DNA of 64,000 bases, taken from Butyrivibrio sp. GTDB taxonomy: Bacteria; Bacillota; Clostridia; Lachnospirales; Lachnospiraceae. Shown in pieces: positions 10,367-19,473 of this stretch. The position numbers and the translations under genes were made by a program. The stretch spans positions 1 to 64,000 of the forward strand of contig SVFV01000010.1 in the NCBI GenBank assembly GCA_015056655.1, in the 5' to 3' direction. Under the pieces are notes generated by a model. That model was not told where the DNA came from, did not search any database, and saw nothing but the letters and a program-made list of their open reading frames with translations. Position 1 is the first letter of the stretch, and the number at the start of each line of letters is the position of its first letter.

Positions 10367-10391
10367 CCCGATAGACTCATGGTCTATCGGG
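10367..10391. terminator. Intrinsic terminator hairpin
   Basis: CCCGATAGAC-tcatg-GTCTATCGGG flanked by AAAA/TTTT (on the - strand). Confidence 0.75.
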
Positions 10392-10397
10392 CTATGA

Positions 10398-10550
10398 TCA
10401 GGCATCCTTATAATCGTCGGCAGATTCGCCTGTGACCTCGCAGTATTTTGCGAGTAGACTCTGGTCATCAAGCGCCTTTAAATCGGCTTCATTTCCATTT
10501 CCAAAGTCAACAATTATCTTAATGGCTTTTTGTCTGAATTCATCGCTCAT
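10398..10550 (-). CDS. Small conserved-looking protein (50 aa)
   Basis: MSDEFRQKAIKIIVDFGNGNEADLKALDDQSLLAKYCEVTGESADDYKDA; RBS aggaggtga upstream; terminator directly after. Confidence 0.6.
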   Translation of the reverse strand: MSDEFRQKAIKIIVDFGNGNEADLKALDDQSLLAKYCEVTGESADDYKDA

Positions 10551-10691
10551 ACGCAGTCACCTCTCCTTTTGAAATAGTACTGTAAAAAATCTATTTTTAT
10601 TTTACTGTAAAAGGGAGGTTTTGCTTATAAACATTCTATAAAATTTATGAGCTTCTAAAACTTTATTTTACGGTGAAAATTTATTAGGAAA

Positions 10692-11129
10692 TTACTTGAA
10701 TTTCTCATAGGTGAGCTTACCATTCTTGCAAACCCACACTTTGGTGCCTTTAGCCTTTACAACATAGGTTACGTTTACCTTCTTGATACCCTGTTTTTTG
10801 ATATCCTTACGAAGCTTTGCGGATGTCTTTTTGATGGAATCACGTGTCTCATTGTAATACTTTGGTGCCATCATCTTTGACATTTGTAACATGGATGCAC
10901 TTGTATTCATATTGAGTGTGAAGGTGAAATTGTAGGCTCCTTTTTCTTTTTTATATGAAACCTTAACCTTACCAACGCATGAGCCTGCCTTTGCAGCCTT
11001 TGAATACTTTGTGCAGATCTGCTTTGCCTTCTGATCCAGACTTGCAGCGCTCGCAGTTGAGCCCACTGCTGTGAACAGAATTGTGAAAACAAACATCATT
11101 GTAAGTAACTTAGTAACTACTTTTTTCAT
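10692..11129 (-). CDS. Hypothetical secreted protein
   Basis: MKKVVTKLLTMMFVFTILFTAVGSTASAA signal peptide; RBS ggaggaaaagg before the ATG. Confidence 0.75.
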   Translation of the reverse strand: MKKVVTKLLTMMFVFTILFTAVGSTASAASLDQKAKQICTKYSKAAKAGSCVGKVKVSYKKEKGAYNFTFTLNMNTSASMLQMSKMMAPKYYNETRDSIKKTSAKLRKDIKKQGIKKVNVTYVVKAKGTKVWVCKNGKLTYEKFK

Positions 11130-11287
11130 ATCCTTTTCCTCCAAATGATTTATTAGTTCCCTTTTGTAAAAGTTACCTGTCTATAATAGCAGAAAATGGC
11201 ATTTTTATGTTGGATTATCGTTAAGATTTTTCTATAATTATATATAGGTAGTGACGTTTGTTTGCTAGTTTTTCAGGGGGATAAAAT

Positions 11288-11779
11288 ATGGATGAACAGA
11301 TGAAGATTATTGGCCGCAAGATGAGTATCAGAATGGGCATTATGATGAGCTTTGCGCTGGCTCTTGTAGGGACGCTTACTTCCGGGCATTTCACTATTCC
11401 GGGATTTCTTTTAAGCTTTGTAGTAAGCGCTATAATCAGCCTTATTATTGGATTTCTTGTACCTGTTGGTAAGATATCTGCCGATTTTTGCAGAAAAAGA
11501 AAGTATGCTCCGGGGACACTGGCAAATGGAATTGCAAGCAGCCTTATCTCCGATATTATTTATACTCCTATCATAACTTTGATAATGGTTGCACTTGCTT
11601 ATTTCATGGTCATGAAACAGTCTGGTGGTATGGCACAGCTGATGTTTCTTCCGATGTTCTTAAAATCACTGGTCATCTGTTTTGTTGTAGGTTTCATTTT
11701 GATATTTATTTTCATGCCAATATTCTTGAAGGGTATTATGAAGAATATGCCACCTATGGATGAACCTCCGGCTGAATGA
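11288..11779 (+). CDS. DUF2798-like small integral membrane protein
   Basis: Four hydrophobic TM segments; RBS cagggggata. Confidence 0.6.
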   Translation: MDEQMKIIGRKMSIRMGIMMSFALALVGTLTSGHFTIPGFLLSFVVSAIISLIIGFLVPVGKISADFCRKRKYAPGTLANGIASSLISDIIYTPIITLIMVALAYFMVMKQSGGMAQLMFLPMFLKSLVICFVVGFILIFIFMPIFLKGIMKNMPPMDEPPAE

Positions 11780-12132
11780 TTATTTCAATAGCGCAAAAGA
11801 TTAAGTAAAATACAAGTAGAAAGCCATGTCATGAGAAAAGTTCTTGTCTAATCTCATGATGCAGTCCTCCCTTGTGCTCCGGATGGGGGTCCGAAAACAC
11901 TTTTTTAAGTAATCGATTAAGTGCGGTCTATTTCTGCATATCATAACTCATAATTGTGACGTTTTTCTCATTAATAAATAAAAAAATAATAAAATTCGCA
12001 TAATATACGCATAATAATTCTCAAATGCTTTTTTTAGAATACTTTATCTTGGATTCATTGTTTTTTCAGTGCTCAAAAATTATACTTGCCTTAGTGAGGG
12101 GGCTATATATTCTAAAGGAGATTTAATAAAGC

Positions 12133-12537
12133 ATGAGGGATTTTCTGTATCGCTTTTTTCAAGGAAGATATGGCGCTTATGGAACTGACAGAATGACCAG
12201 ATTTCTTCTGGTTTTCGCTGCAGTGCTTCTTGTATTGTCTTTTTTAACTCCCTTTGGTTTTTTGTACTATGTAGCTTTCGCTATTTTGTTTTACTGTTAT
12301 TTTCGCATGCTTTCCAGGAATGTACCTGCAAGATACAGGGAAAATGAGGCTTTTGTGAAATTTACAGACAAAATAGCAGAATTAATTAAAGGTATCGGAA
12401 CGAATTCTGGAAATAATAAATCGTTTCACATATATAAATGCCCGAAATGTGGTCAGAGAATCAGAATTCCCAAGGGGAAAGAGAAGGTGGACATAAGGTG
12501 TCCGATCTGTGGTACGGAGTTCTCTAAAAGGGCGTAA
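12133..12537 (+). CDS. Membrane protein with C-terminal zinc ribbon
   Basis: Two TM segments and CPKCGQRIRIPKGKEKVDIRCPICG. Confidence 0.7.
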   Translation: MRDFLYRFFQGRYGAYGTDRMTRFLLVFAAVLLVLSFLTPFGFLYYVAFAILFYCYFRMLSRNVPARYRENEAFVKFTDKIAELIKGIGTNSGNNKSFHIYKCPKCGQRIRIPKGKEKVDIRCPICGTEFSKRA

Positions 12538-12549
12538 AACGAGGGAGAG

Positions 12550-13101
12550 ATGCTAAAGTATTTAGTGGTTTACGCAAGCGAAACAGGGAATACTAAAAAA
12601 ATAGCTGACGAGATTTTCTACGCGATCCCATCTGATTCCAAGGAGGAAATCAATGTAAGAACCTGGAACGGAAGGCACGACGCGGAGACATATTTTATTG
12701 GATATTGGGTAAATAGAGGAACCTGTTCACTGGAAATAATTGATCTTATTACATCTCTCCATAAAAAGAATGTGGCTTTTTTTGGAACCTGCGGACTTGG
12801 AAACGACCATGAATACTACAAGCAGATGGAACAAATCGGAACCCTGTGGCTTCCGGATGATAATAGATTTTTAGGCTCCTATTTTTGCCAGGGCAGCATG
12901 CCCTATCAGGTAAGGGAAAGATACGAACAGCTTCGTGGCAAATGCGATGATGCTCAGCTGGACAGGATGATAGCTGTATTTGATGAAGGGCAGAGGCACC
13001 CGGATAAACAGGATCTTTTAAAAGCAAATGTGTTTACGGATACGGCGATACGAAAGATACCTGCCGTAGATGAGTTTTCAAAGTTAAGAGATATAATTTA
13101 A
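12550..13101 (+). CDS. Flavodoxin family protein
   Basis: YASETGNTKKIADEI FMN-binding P-loop, FFGTCGLGND; RBS gggagag. Confidence 0.75.
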   Translation: MLKYLVVYASETGNTKKIADEIFYAIPSDSKEEINVRTWNGRHDAETYFIGYWVNRGTCSLEIIDLITSLHKKNVAFFGTCGLGNDHEYYKQMEQIGTLWLPDDNRFLGSYFCQGSMPYQVRERYEQLRGKCDDAQLDRMIAVFDEGQRHPDKQDLLKANVFTDTAIRKIPAVDEFSKLRDII

Positions 13102-13103
13102 TG

Positions 13104-13158
13104 GCGCTGGAAAGAGGATTAGTACCCGGAATAGTCGGGGTAATCGCTACCGGCGCTT
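13104..13158 (+). terminator. Terminator-like hairpin after flavodoxin gene
   Basis: GCGCtGG...GTACCCGGA-ata-GTCGGGGTA...CCgGCGC followed by TTTTTT. Confidence 0.6.
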
Positions 13159-13251
13159 TTTTGTTTGCAAAGGTATTGTGATACAATATCTCTAAATGTT
13201 TGCTTTTTAGGGATTAAAAGCTAGAAAGCATGGATCTGGAGGAATCAGACT

Positions 13252-14100
13252 ACGAATATAAACGCATTTGAGAAAAACAAAGTTCAGATTATTAGCGCAA
13301 GTACACTAAAGCTGGTAGCTGTGATAACCATGCTTATAGACCATGTTGCTGCCGGGATTTTATTGTTCACCATTAGGGCCAAGATATATCCTTTTGGTCT
13401 TGATTTCGACGGAGCAGCATCGCTTTATTATGCATTGAGAAATATAGGAAGAATATCCTTCCCTCTTTACTGCTTCCTTCTTGTTGAAGGCTTTGACCAT
13501 ACTAGAAGCGTGTTAAAATACATGCTTAATCTGGCTGTCTTTGGAGCTATTTCTGAAATCCCTTTTGATCTTGCTTTGAAAGTAAAAAAGGAACCATTTT
13601 CTACAGATCTGATGTTTATGTTCGAGCAGAATAAAGAGTGGCTTTTGAGTAATTGCAATGTATTTGTGACTTTGCTCGTTGGTCTTATTGTAATTACATG
13701 CATGAATTATGTTGAAAAGAAGCTTTTCGTGGAAGATGAGACGCTGCCAACAGGTTTTATAGTAGATAATCCCCTTCACATGGTTTTATACCTGGCACCT
13801 GTGGGAGCCGGTGCATACTTTTGCTATATGCTCAAATCTGATTATGACTTTTGGGGAATTGTTCTTATAGCAATTCTGTTTCTGTTCAGGAAAAACAGAC
13901 TGTTTGCCTGTGTGGCAGGATATCTGTTTTTTATGAATATGGATAATGAAGTATATGCGCTTCCGGCTTTTTTATTGATGCTTCTATATAACGGAGAAAG
14001 GGGCTATCTGAAAAAGAATACGAAGTATATTTTTTATGCGATTTATCCTGTGCATCTTATCTGTTTGCTGATTCTCAGAATTACAGTATTTGCCCCATGA
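13252..14100 (+). CDS. TraX family protein (ACG start proposed; ORF-track start is GTG at 13321)
   Basis: Multi-TM; LKLVAVITMLIDHVAAG and NIGRISFPLYCFLLVEGFDHT motifs; GGAGG 9 nt before ACG AAT ATA AAC GCA TTT GAG. Confidence 0.75.
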   Translation, partial: TNINAFEKNKVQIISASTLKLVAVITMLIDHVAAGILLFTIRAKIYPFGLDFDGAASLYYALRNIGRISFPLYCFLLVEGFDHTRSVLKYMLNLAVFGAISEIPFDLALKVKKEPFSTDLMFMFEQNKEWLLSNCNVFVTLLVGLIVITCMNYVEKKLFVEDETLPTGFIVDNPLHMVLYLAPVGAGAYFCYMLKSDYDFWGIVLIAILFLFRKNRLFACVAGYLFFMNMDNEVYALPAFLLMLLYNGERGYLKKNTKYIFYAIYPVHLICLLILRITVFAP

Positions 14101-14196
14101 TTTAAAAAAGTTCAATTTTAGCTATGGAAAACGTATTCCGAATGATATATGATGTGTTTTATGATGCTAAAATCTTTTACTATGGAGGACAAAACT

Positions 14197-15762
14197 ATGC
14201 CGAAGTGGCTTAACGATGCGGTATTTTATGAAATTTATCCCCAGTCATTTTTAGATACTAATGGAGATGGTATCGGTGATTTAGAGGGAATAATTCAGAA
14301 GCTTGATTATGTAAAGAGCCTTGGATGCAATGCTCTGTGGCTTAACCCTATATATGACTCTCCTTTTAAGGATGCAGGCTATGATGTCAGGGATTATAAG
14401 AAGGTTGCTCCCAGATATGGTACAAATGATGACCTGGTTCGTCTTTTCGACGAGGCCCACAAAAAGGGAATAAAGGTGCTTCTTGATCTTGTTCCCGGTC
14501 ATACCTCAGAGGAGCATGAGTGGTTTAAGAAGAGCTGTGAAGCAGATAAGAACGAGTTCTCAAACCGCTATATCTGGACCAATGGCGCTTTTTGTGGAAT
14601 TGCCGGACATCCCTATATTGGCGGAGAGGCTGAGAGAGACGGCTGCTATATGCTTAACTTTTTCAAGTGCCAGCCTGCTCTTAACTATGGCGTATTAAAC
14701 CGTACAGAGCCCTGGCAGATGGCAACTGATGATCCTGATTGTATTGCAACCAGAGAGGCCATGAAGGATATCATGAGATTCTGGCTTTCAAAGGGCTGCG
14801 ATGGCTTCAGAGTAGATATGGCCGATTCTCTTGTAAAAGAAGATGATGAGGTTAAGAGTGCTACAGGTAAGATTTGGGAAAACATCAGACAGATGCTTGA
14901 TGAGGAATTCCCGGAGGCCGCTCTTGTTTCAGAGTGGAGTAACCCTGAATGTGCTTTAAAATACGGCTTCCACGCTGATTTTTATCTTGATCATCATGGA
15001 AATGGATACAACGTGCTCTTTAGAGATGGCGAGACAGAAGGCGGAGACCACAGCTATTTCAAGAAGGACAGCAATGAAAGCCCTATGAGATTCCTTGCTG
15101 ATTATCAGCACAAGTATGATAACTCCAAGGAATATGGACACATCAGCTTTATTTCCTGTAACCATGACACTCCTCGTCTTACAAAGACAATGGATGTATC
15201 AGAGCTTAAGATAGGATACGCATTCCTTTACACAATGCCTGGGGTACCGTTCCTTTACTATGGCGACGAGATCGGCATGAAGTACCTCGATAAGGTTAAG
15301 ACCAAGGAGGGTGGTTTCCAGAGAACTGGTTCCAGAAGCCCTATGCAGTGGGATGATAAGGCTGCAAACTTTGGCTTCTCAACAGCTTCTGCTGATAAGC
15401 TTTATATTCCTGTTGATGATTCAAAGGATGCTCCCAGTGTAGCTTCGGCAGAGAATGATCCTGATTCACTCATCCACATGGTTAGAAGCATAATTGCTCT
15501 TCGCCATGAGTATACAGACCTTCAGGCTGATTCAGATTTTGAAGTGCTCTATGCTAAGGAAAATGAGAGACTTTTAGTTTATAGAAGAGGAAGCCTTGTG
15601 ATATCTGTTAATCCCGGAGAAGCTGAGGTTAAGGTGAGCAAAAAGGATTTAGCTGGAGTTCCTTCAGACTTTAAGGGCGACCTTATTTACGGAATTGGAA
15701 GTGCTGATCTTAATGGTGATGAGCTAGTGCTTGGAAAGCAGTCCTTTGCTATATTTGAATAA
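14197..15762 (+). CDS. GH13 family alpha-amylase/alpha-glucosidase-like glycosidase
   Basis: DAVFYEIYPQSF, LLDLVPGHTS, DGFRVDMAD, EWS, SCNHDTPR motifs; RBS tggagg before ATG at 14197. Confidence 0.92.
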   Translation: MPKWLNDAVFYEIYPQSFLDTNGDGIGDLEGIIQKLDYVKSLGCNALWLNPIYDSPFKDAGYDVRDYKKVAPRYGTNDDLVRLFDEAHKKGIKVLLDLVPGHTSEEHEWFKKSCEADKNEFSNRYIWTNGAFCGIAGHPYIGGEAERDGCYMLNFFKCQPALNYGVLNRTEPWQMATDDPDCIATREAMKDIMRFWLSKGCDGFRVDMADSLVKEDDEVKSATGKIWENIRQMLDEEFPEAALVSEWSNPECALKYGFHADFYLDHHGNGYNVLFRDGETEGGDHSYFKKDSNESPMRFLADYQHKYDNSKEYGHISFISCNHDTPRLTKTMDVSELKIGYAFLYTMPGVPFLYYGDEIGMKYLDKVKTKEGGFQRTGSRSPMQWDDKAANFGFSTASADKLYIPVDDSKDAPSVASAENDPDSLIHMVRSIIALRHEYTDLQADSDFEVLYAKENERLLVYRRGSLVISVNPGEAEVKVSKKDLAGVPSDFKGDLIYGIGSADLNGDELVLGKQSFAIFE

Positions 15763-15769
15763 ATAAAAA

Positions 15770-15812
15770 TGACTTCGCAAATCAAAGTTTTTCTTTGAAG
15801 CGCGAAGTCTAT
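15770..15812. terminator. Bidirectional-type terminator hairpin
   Basis: GACTTCGC...GCGAAGTC flanked by A- and T-runs between convergent genes. Confidence 0.65.
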
Positions 15813-15815
15813 TTT

Positions 15816-16043
15816 TTATCTAAATCGCCCGATTGATAGGAATATCGCCACCAATATCAGAATCACTAAAATGGTGAATACAATGGTGATTATCTTTGCA
15901 AAAAGGGCATATTCAAGCCATTCGCCATTAAAGAAAATGAAGCGAATGAATACCAGTAGAAACAATAATTCTACTACTATTATTATGGCATCGAAAACGA
16001 TGTTCATTAATGTAATTGCCACTATGGGTGTAAACATCAGCAT
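15816..16043 (-). CDS. Small membrane protein
   Basis: 75-aa ORF with TM segments in an otherwise empty gap. Confidence 0.45.
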   Translation of the reverse strand: MLMFTPIVAITLMNIVFDAIIIVVELLFLLVFIRFIFFNGEWLEYALFAKIITIVFTILVILILVAIFLSIGRFR

Positions 16044-16182
16044 ATAGGCATCCTTTCCTACTTTATAAGCTGATTATAAGCCATGAACACTGATGGGAGC
16101 AATTACGTTTCTATAAAAAGAATATAACGAATTTTTAAAAAGGACAGGCTTATAAATCTGTCCTTTAATGTGTTAATCCTGA

Positions 16183-17031
16183 TTATTTAAAGAAAACCTG
16201 CAAAGCATGATACATATGAAGCTGCCATGCTTTCATGTCATGAACGCCGCCAGGGATTATGAAGAAGTCATAATTTTCTCCCTGAACAAGGAGATCGCTT
16301 TCCTTTACTGCGCGTTCCATGATATCCTTGTGCTCTTTAAAGGCAATGTCCTTGTCGCCGTTGCAGCAAAGCATGTACTTGAGGTCATAACCTTTTTCTT
16401 TTCCCTCTGAGAGTGTCTTGCAAATGCGCTCAACTTCAACGTCATGATCACCGAAGGGACCACAGCATCCAGAGAAAGGTCCGTACCATGCAAACATATC
16501 GAAGTTATTGTAGAAAGCTGCTCTGTAGGTTGTCATTGAACCAAGTGAGAGACCAGCAAAAGCTCTGTGATCTCTTGTTTTAATGAGGTTCTCTTCAGAC
16601 ACATCTTTTCCTGCAAAGGTTGAATATTTGCTTTCCGCAGCAGGGATAAGGTCTTTTCTCAGCTCAGTCTTGAAGTTCTCGCATCTTGACTCGTCGTGAG
16701 TATTTTTGTCCTCCTCATCATGATAGAAGGTAGGAGTAACAACTATGCAGGGATCGCAGAGACCGTTTGCAATCATGTTATCAAGGATAGTTACTGTGTC
16801 AGGGAAAAGCTTAAGCCACCAATCCTGAGTGAATCCACCACCATGTAAAAGATAGAGGATATTATATTTTTTTGACTCTTCGTAACCATAAGGAAGATAA
16901 ACACATGCCTTCTTATGAAGCTCTCTGGCGCTCTCATCATAGGTCTGTGAATCATATTCAAGCAGCTCTACGCTTCCCTTTTTATCTGTTTCCACCAACA
17001 TTTCTTTTGGCATTTCAAATACGTATTCCAT
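16183..17031 (-). CDS. Alpha/beta-hydrolase esterase (CE1/esterase D-like)
   Basis: YNILYLLHGGGFTQDWW, FAGLSLGSMTTYRAA (GLSLG nucleophile elbow), GGVHDMKAW. Confidence 0.88.
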   Translation of the reverse strand: MEYVFEMPKEMLVETDKKGSVELLEYDSQTYDESARELHKKACVYLPYGYEESKKYNILYLLHGGGFTQDWWLKLFPDTVTILDNMIANGLCDPCIVVTPTFYHDEEDKNTHDESRCENFKTELRKDLIPAAESKYSTFAGKDVSEENLIKTRDHRAFAGLSLGSMTTYRAAFYNNFDMFAWYGPFSGCCGPFGDHDVEVERICKTLSEGKEKGYDLKYMLCCNGDKDIAFKEHKDIMERAVKESDLLVQGENYDFFIIPGGVHDMKAWQLHMYHALQVFFK

Positions 17032-17133
17032 ACTTATATGCTCCTTTAAGTTTTTGCCATGTAATAAATTATAAGGGGGACAGGAGCGGATTGCTTTTCA
17101 CATCTTGCTGTGTTCTGAGCAGAAGTAACCATA

Positions 17134-18312
17134 TTAGTGATGGAAGAATCTCATGTGTGTAAATGCCATAACCATATCGTGATCGTTGGCTGCCTGAATA
17201 ACATTGTCATCACGAACAGATCCGCCAGGCTGAGCAACATACTTAACTCCGCTCTTTGCAGCTCTTTCGATGTTGTCACCGAAGGGGAAGAATGCATCTG
17301 AACCAAGAGCCACATCTGTGTTCTTATCAAGCCATGCTCTCTTGTCAGCTTCTGTGAATACTTCGGGCTTTTTCTTGAATAAGTTCTGCCACTTGCCATC
17401 TGCAAGAACATCCATGTAATCAGCGCCGATGTAAAGATCGATTGTGTTATCCCTGTCAGCTCTTCTGATGTTATCAAGGAAAGGAAGCTCAAGTACCTGA
17501 GGAGCCTGACGAAGGAACCAGTTGTCTGCCTTTGAACCAGCAAGTCTTGTGCAGTGGATACGTGACTGCTGACCAGCACCGATACCGATAGCCTGTCCAC
17601 CCTTTACATAGCAAACTGAGTTGGACTGTGTGTACTTAAGTGTAATAAGTGAAATAAGAAGGTCCTTCTTAGCTGCTTCAGGGAGATTCTTGTTGTTTGT
17701 AACGATATCTGCGAGCATCTCGTCATTGATCTCAATATCGTTGTGTCCCTGTTCGAAGGTAACACCAAATACCTGCTTCTTCTCAAGTGCTGCAGGCTTG
17801 TAGGAAGGATCAACCTTGATAACAGCGTAGTTACCGTTCTTCTTTGCCTTGAGGATTTCAAGAGCTTCATCTGTGTAGTCAGGAGCGATGATTCCGTCTG
17901 AAACCTCTCTCTTTACAAGGCGGGCTGTGTCTACATCACAAGTATCTGAAAGTGAAATGAAATCACCAAAGGAAGACATTCTGTCAGCGCCTCTTGCTCT
18001 TGCGTAAGCTGAAGCCATAGGTGAAAGCTCACCAAGATCCTCTACCCAGTAAATCTTCTTTTCAATATCTGTAAGCGGGAGACCAATAGCTGCTCCTGCA
18101 GGTGAAACATGCTTGAATGAAGTTGCAGCAGGAAGGCCTGTTGCCTTTTTGAGCTCTGATACGAGCTGCCAGCCGTTGAATGCATCAAGAAGGTTGATGT
18201 ATCCAGGCTTACCATTTAAAACCTCAATAGGAAGGTCAGAACCATCCTCCATGAAAACTCTTGAAGGCTTCTGATTGGGGTTGCATCCATATTTAAGTGC
18301 TAATTCTTTCAT
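17134..18312 (-). CDS. purH: Stand-alone AICAR transformylase (PurH N10-formyl-THF domain only)
   Basis: LKYGCNPNQKPSR, TSFKHVSPAGAAIG, GAGQQSRIHCTRLAGSKADNW, SDAFFPFGDNIE. Confidence 0.93.
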   Translation of the reverse strand: MKELALKYGCNPNQKPSRVFMEDGSDLPIEVLNGKPGYINLLDAFNGWQLVSELKKATGLPAATSFKHVSPAGAAIGLPLTDIEKKIYWVEDLGELSPMASAYARARGADRMSSFGDFISLSDTCDVDTARLVKREVSDGIIAPDYTDEALEILKAKKNGNYAVIKVDPSYKPAALEKKQVFGVTFEQGHNDIEINDEMLADIVTNNKNLPEAAKKDLLISLITLKYTQSNSVCYVKGGQAIGIGAGQQSRIHCTRLAGSKADNWFLRQAPQVLELPFLDNIRRADRDNTIDLYIGADYMDVLADGKWQNLFKKKPEVFTEADKRAWLDKNTDVALGSDAFFPFGDNIERAAKSGVKYVAQPGGSVRDDNVIQAANDHDMVMAFTHMRFFHH

Positions 18313-18333
18313 GATTTTCTCCTTATTTACTCC

Positions 18334-18471
18334 GCATCAGAGGGTATATGTCTTTGTTCAGAGGACGCTCCCGCTTCATTAAACACGTAGCAGTACTAGG
18401 ACTGTAAAAAACACAGTCCAAGTACTGACGTGTTTATAGACCTCTTCACTAAGAAATATATCCTCTGATGC
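18334..18471. repeat. Long imperfect inverted repeat (hairpin element copy 2)
   Basis: GCATCAGAGGGTATAT...AAACACGT-AGCAGTACTAGGACTGT / ACAGTCCAAGTACTG-ACGTGTTTA...ATATATCCTCTGATGC. Confidence 0.8.
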
Positions 18472-18546
18472 TCATTGAATAGTAGTTAATTATTCTTATT
18501 TTAGCTATTGTTATGTGTTTGCTACGAATATGTTTGTCTTTTGTTA

Positions 18547-19254
18547 TTAGCAGTTTTTATTTATAATACGGGTCTCGTATTTGCCAGTGGAGATGTCTAT
18601 AAAACGTGTAAATAGTGAAACTTTATTGTCTGCGTTAAGTGCATTCCAAATGTTGTTTGTGAAGGTGTCAATGTCGCCTTCGATTGCTACTTCTGTAGGC
18701 TCACCTTCGTAGCTGGGAAGGGGATTGCCATCCTGCATGTATGTGTGGATGAAATAGCCCTTGCCTGCCTTAGGCTTTTCGTATGTGTATGTGAATCTAA
18801 GGCATGTTGAAGGATTGTTGTGATCGCTCTTAAGGATAGACATTGAAATATCATACTGACCATCCTCGATGTGCATAAGACCTGAAATTCTAGGTGTGAA
18901 GTTAGGAGCATCGGGCTCGAACTCTCTTGTGCGAAGAGATTCCTCGAAGGACTGACCAGCTTCCATAAGCTCATATATTGTATCTGTCTGATCGCCGTTA
19001 GTAACGATTGTGTAGTCGCCTCTTACACGTACAGGCGCATATATGATAAGACTGGGATCCTCAAGCTTTGCAGGGTCAAAAGCCTCTGTTCTTATGCCTT
19101 CACCTTCTGTTACGAATACACGATTTCTGCTGTTCTCGCTTCTGCCCATGATGAAGTATGCGCATACTGCGTACTTTCCATCTGCACTTGTACCAATAAC
19201 AATTCCTCTTCCGGGATATGCATTGGATTTAAGATCCTGTTCAAGATTAATCAT
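18547..19254 (-). CDS. IMP cyclohydrolase, archaeal PurO-like
   Basis: NAYPGRGIVIGTSADGKYAVCAYFIMGRSENSRNRVF; adjacent to the stand-alone AICAR transformylase and behind a ZTP riboswitch. Confidence 0.88.
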   Translation of the reverse strand: MINLEQDLKSNAYPGRGIVIGTSADGKYAVCAYFIMGRSENSRNRVFVTEGEGIRTEAFDPAKLEDPSLIIYAPVRVRGDYTIVTNGDQTDTIYELMEAGQSFEESLRTREFEPDAPNFTPRISGLMHIEDGQYDISMSILKSDHNNPSTCLRFTYTYEKPKAGKGYFIHTYMQDGNPLPSYEGEPTEVAIEGDIDTFTNNIWNALNADNKVSLFTRFIDISTGKYETRIINKNC

Positions 19255-19271
19255 GTTAGTATCCTCCTAGA

Positions 19272-19315
19272 TAAAAAAGCCGCCTGGACAAGCCAATTAA
19301 CGGCTGCCCAGGCGG
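19272..19315 (-). terminator. Riboswitch expression-platform terminator
   Basis: CCGCCTGGGCA...TGTCCAGGCGG then TTTTTTA on the - strand. The 5' arm is the conserved aptamer pseudoknot sequence. Confidence 0.85.
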
Positions 19316-19380
19316 TCGACAATTCAATAATATATCGCACTCCCTCGTGGTTACCCACTCATCCGCCAGTTGTGCGACAC
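19304..19380 (-). promoter_or_regulatory. ZTP (ZMP; pfl motif) riboswitch
   Basis: - strand gtCGCACaACTGGCGGATGAGTGGGTAACCACGAGGGAGTGCGA ... CCGCCTGGGCA matches the pfl motif. Confidence 0.93.
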
Positions 19381-19473
19381 ATATAATGTACATGAAGGAC
19401 GGACAAAAATCAATGAATTTTTTCTACATAATGTTATTTCAAATTTGGCATGATGCATCATATACGCATGCTT

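Noticed and set aside
10250-10471. Extended N-terminus of TrkA in the ORF track
   Set aside because: Sequence before MQIIIVGCGNVG is not TrkA-like and overlaps the terminator; RBS supports start at 10249.
17151-17600. 149-aa ORF overlapping purH in another frame
   Set aside because: Same strand, different frame of a well-conserved gene; no motif.
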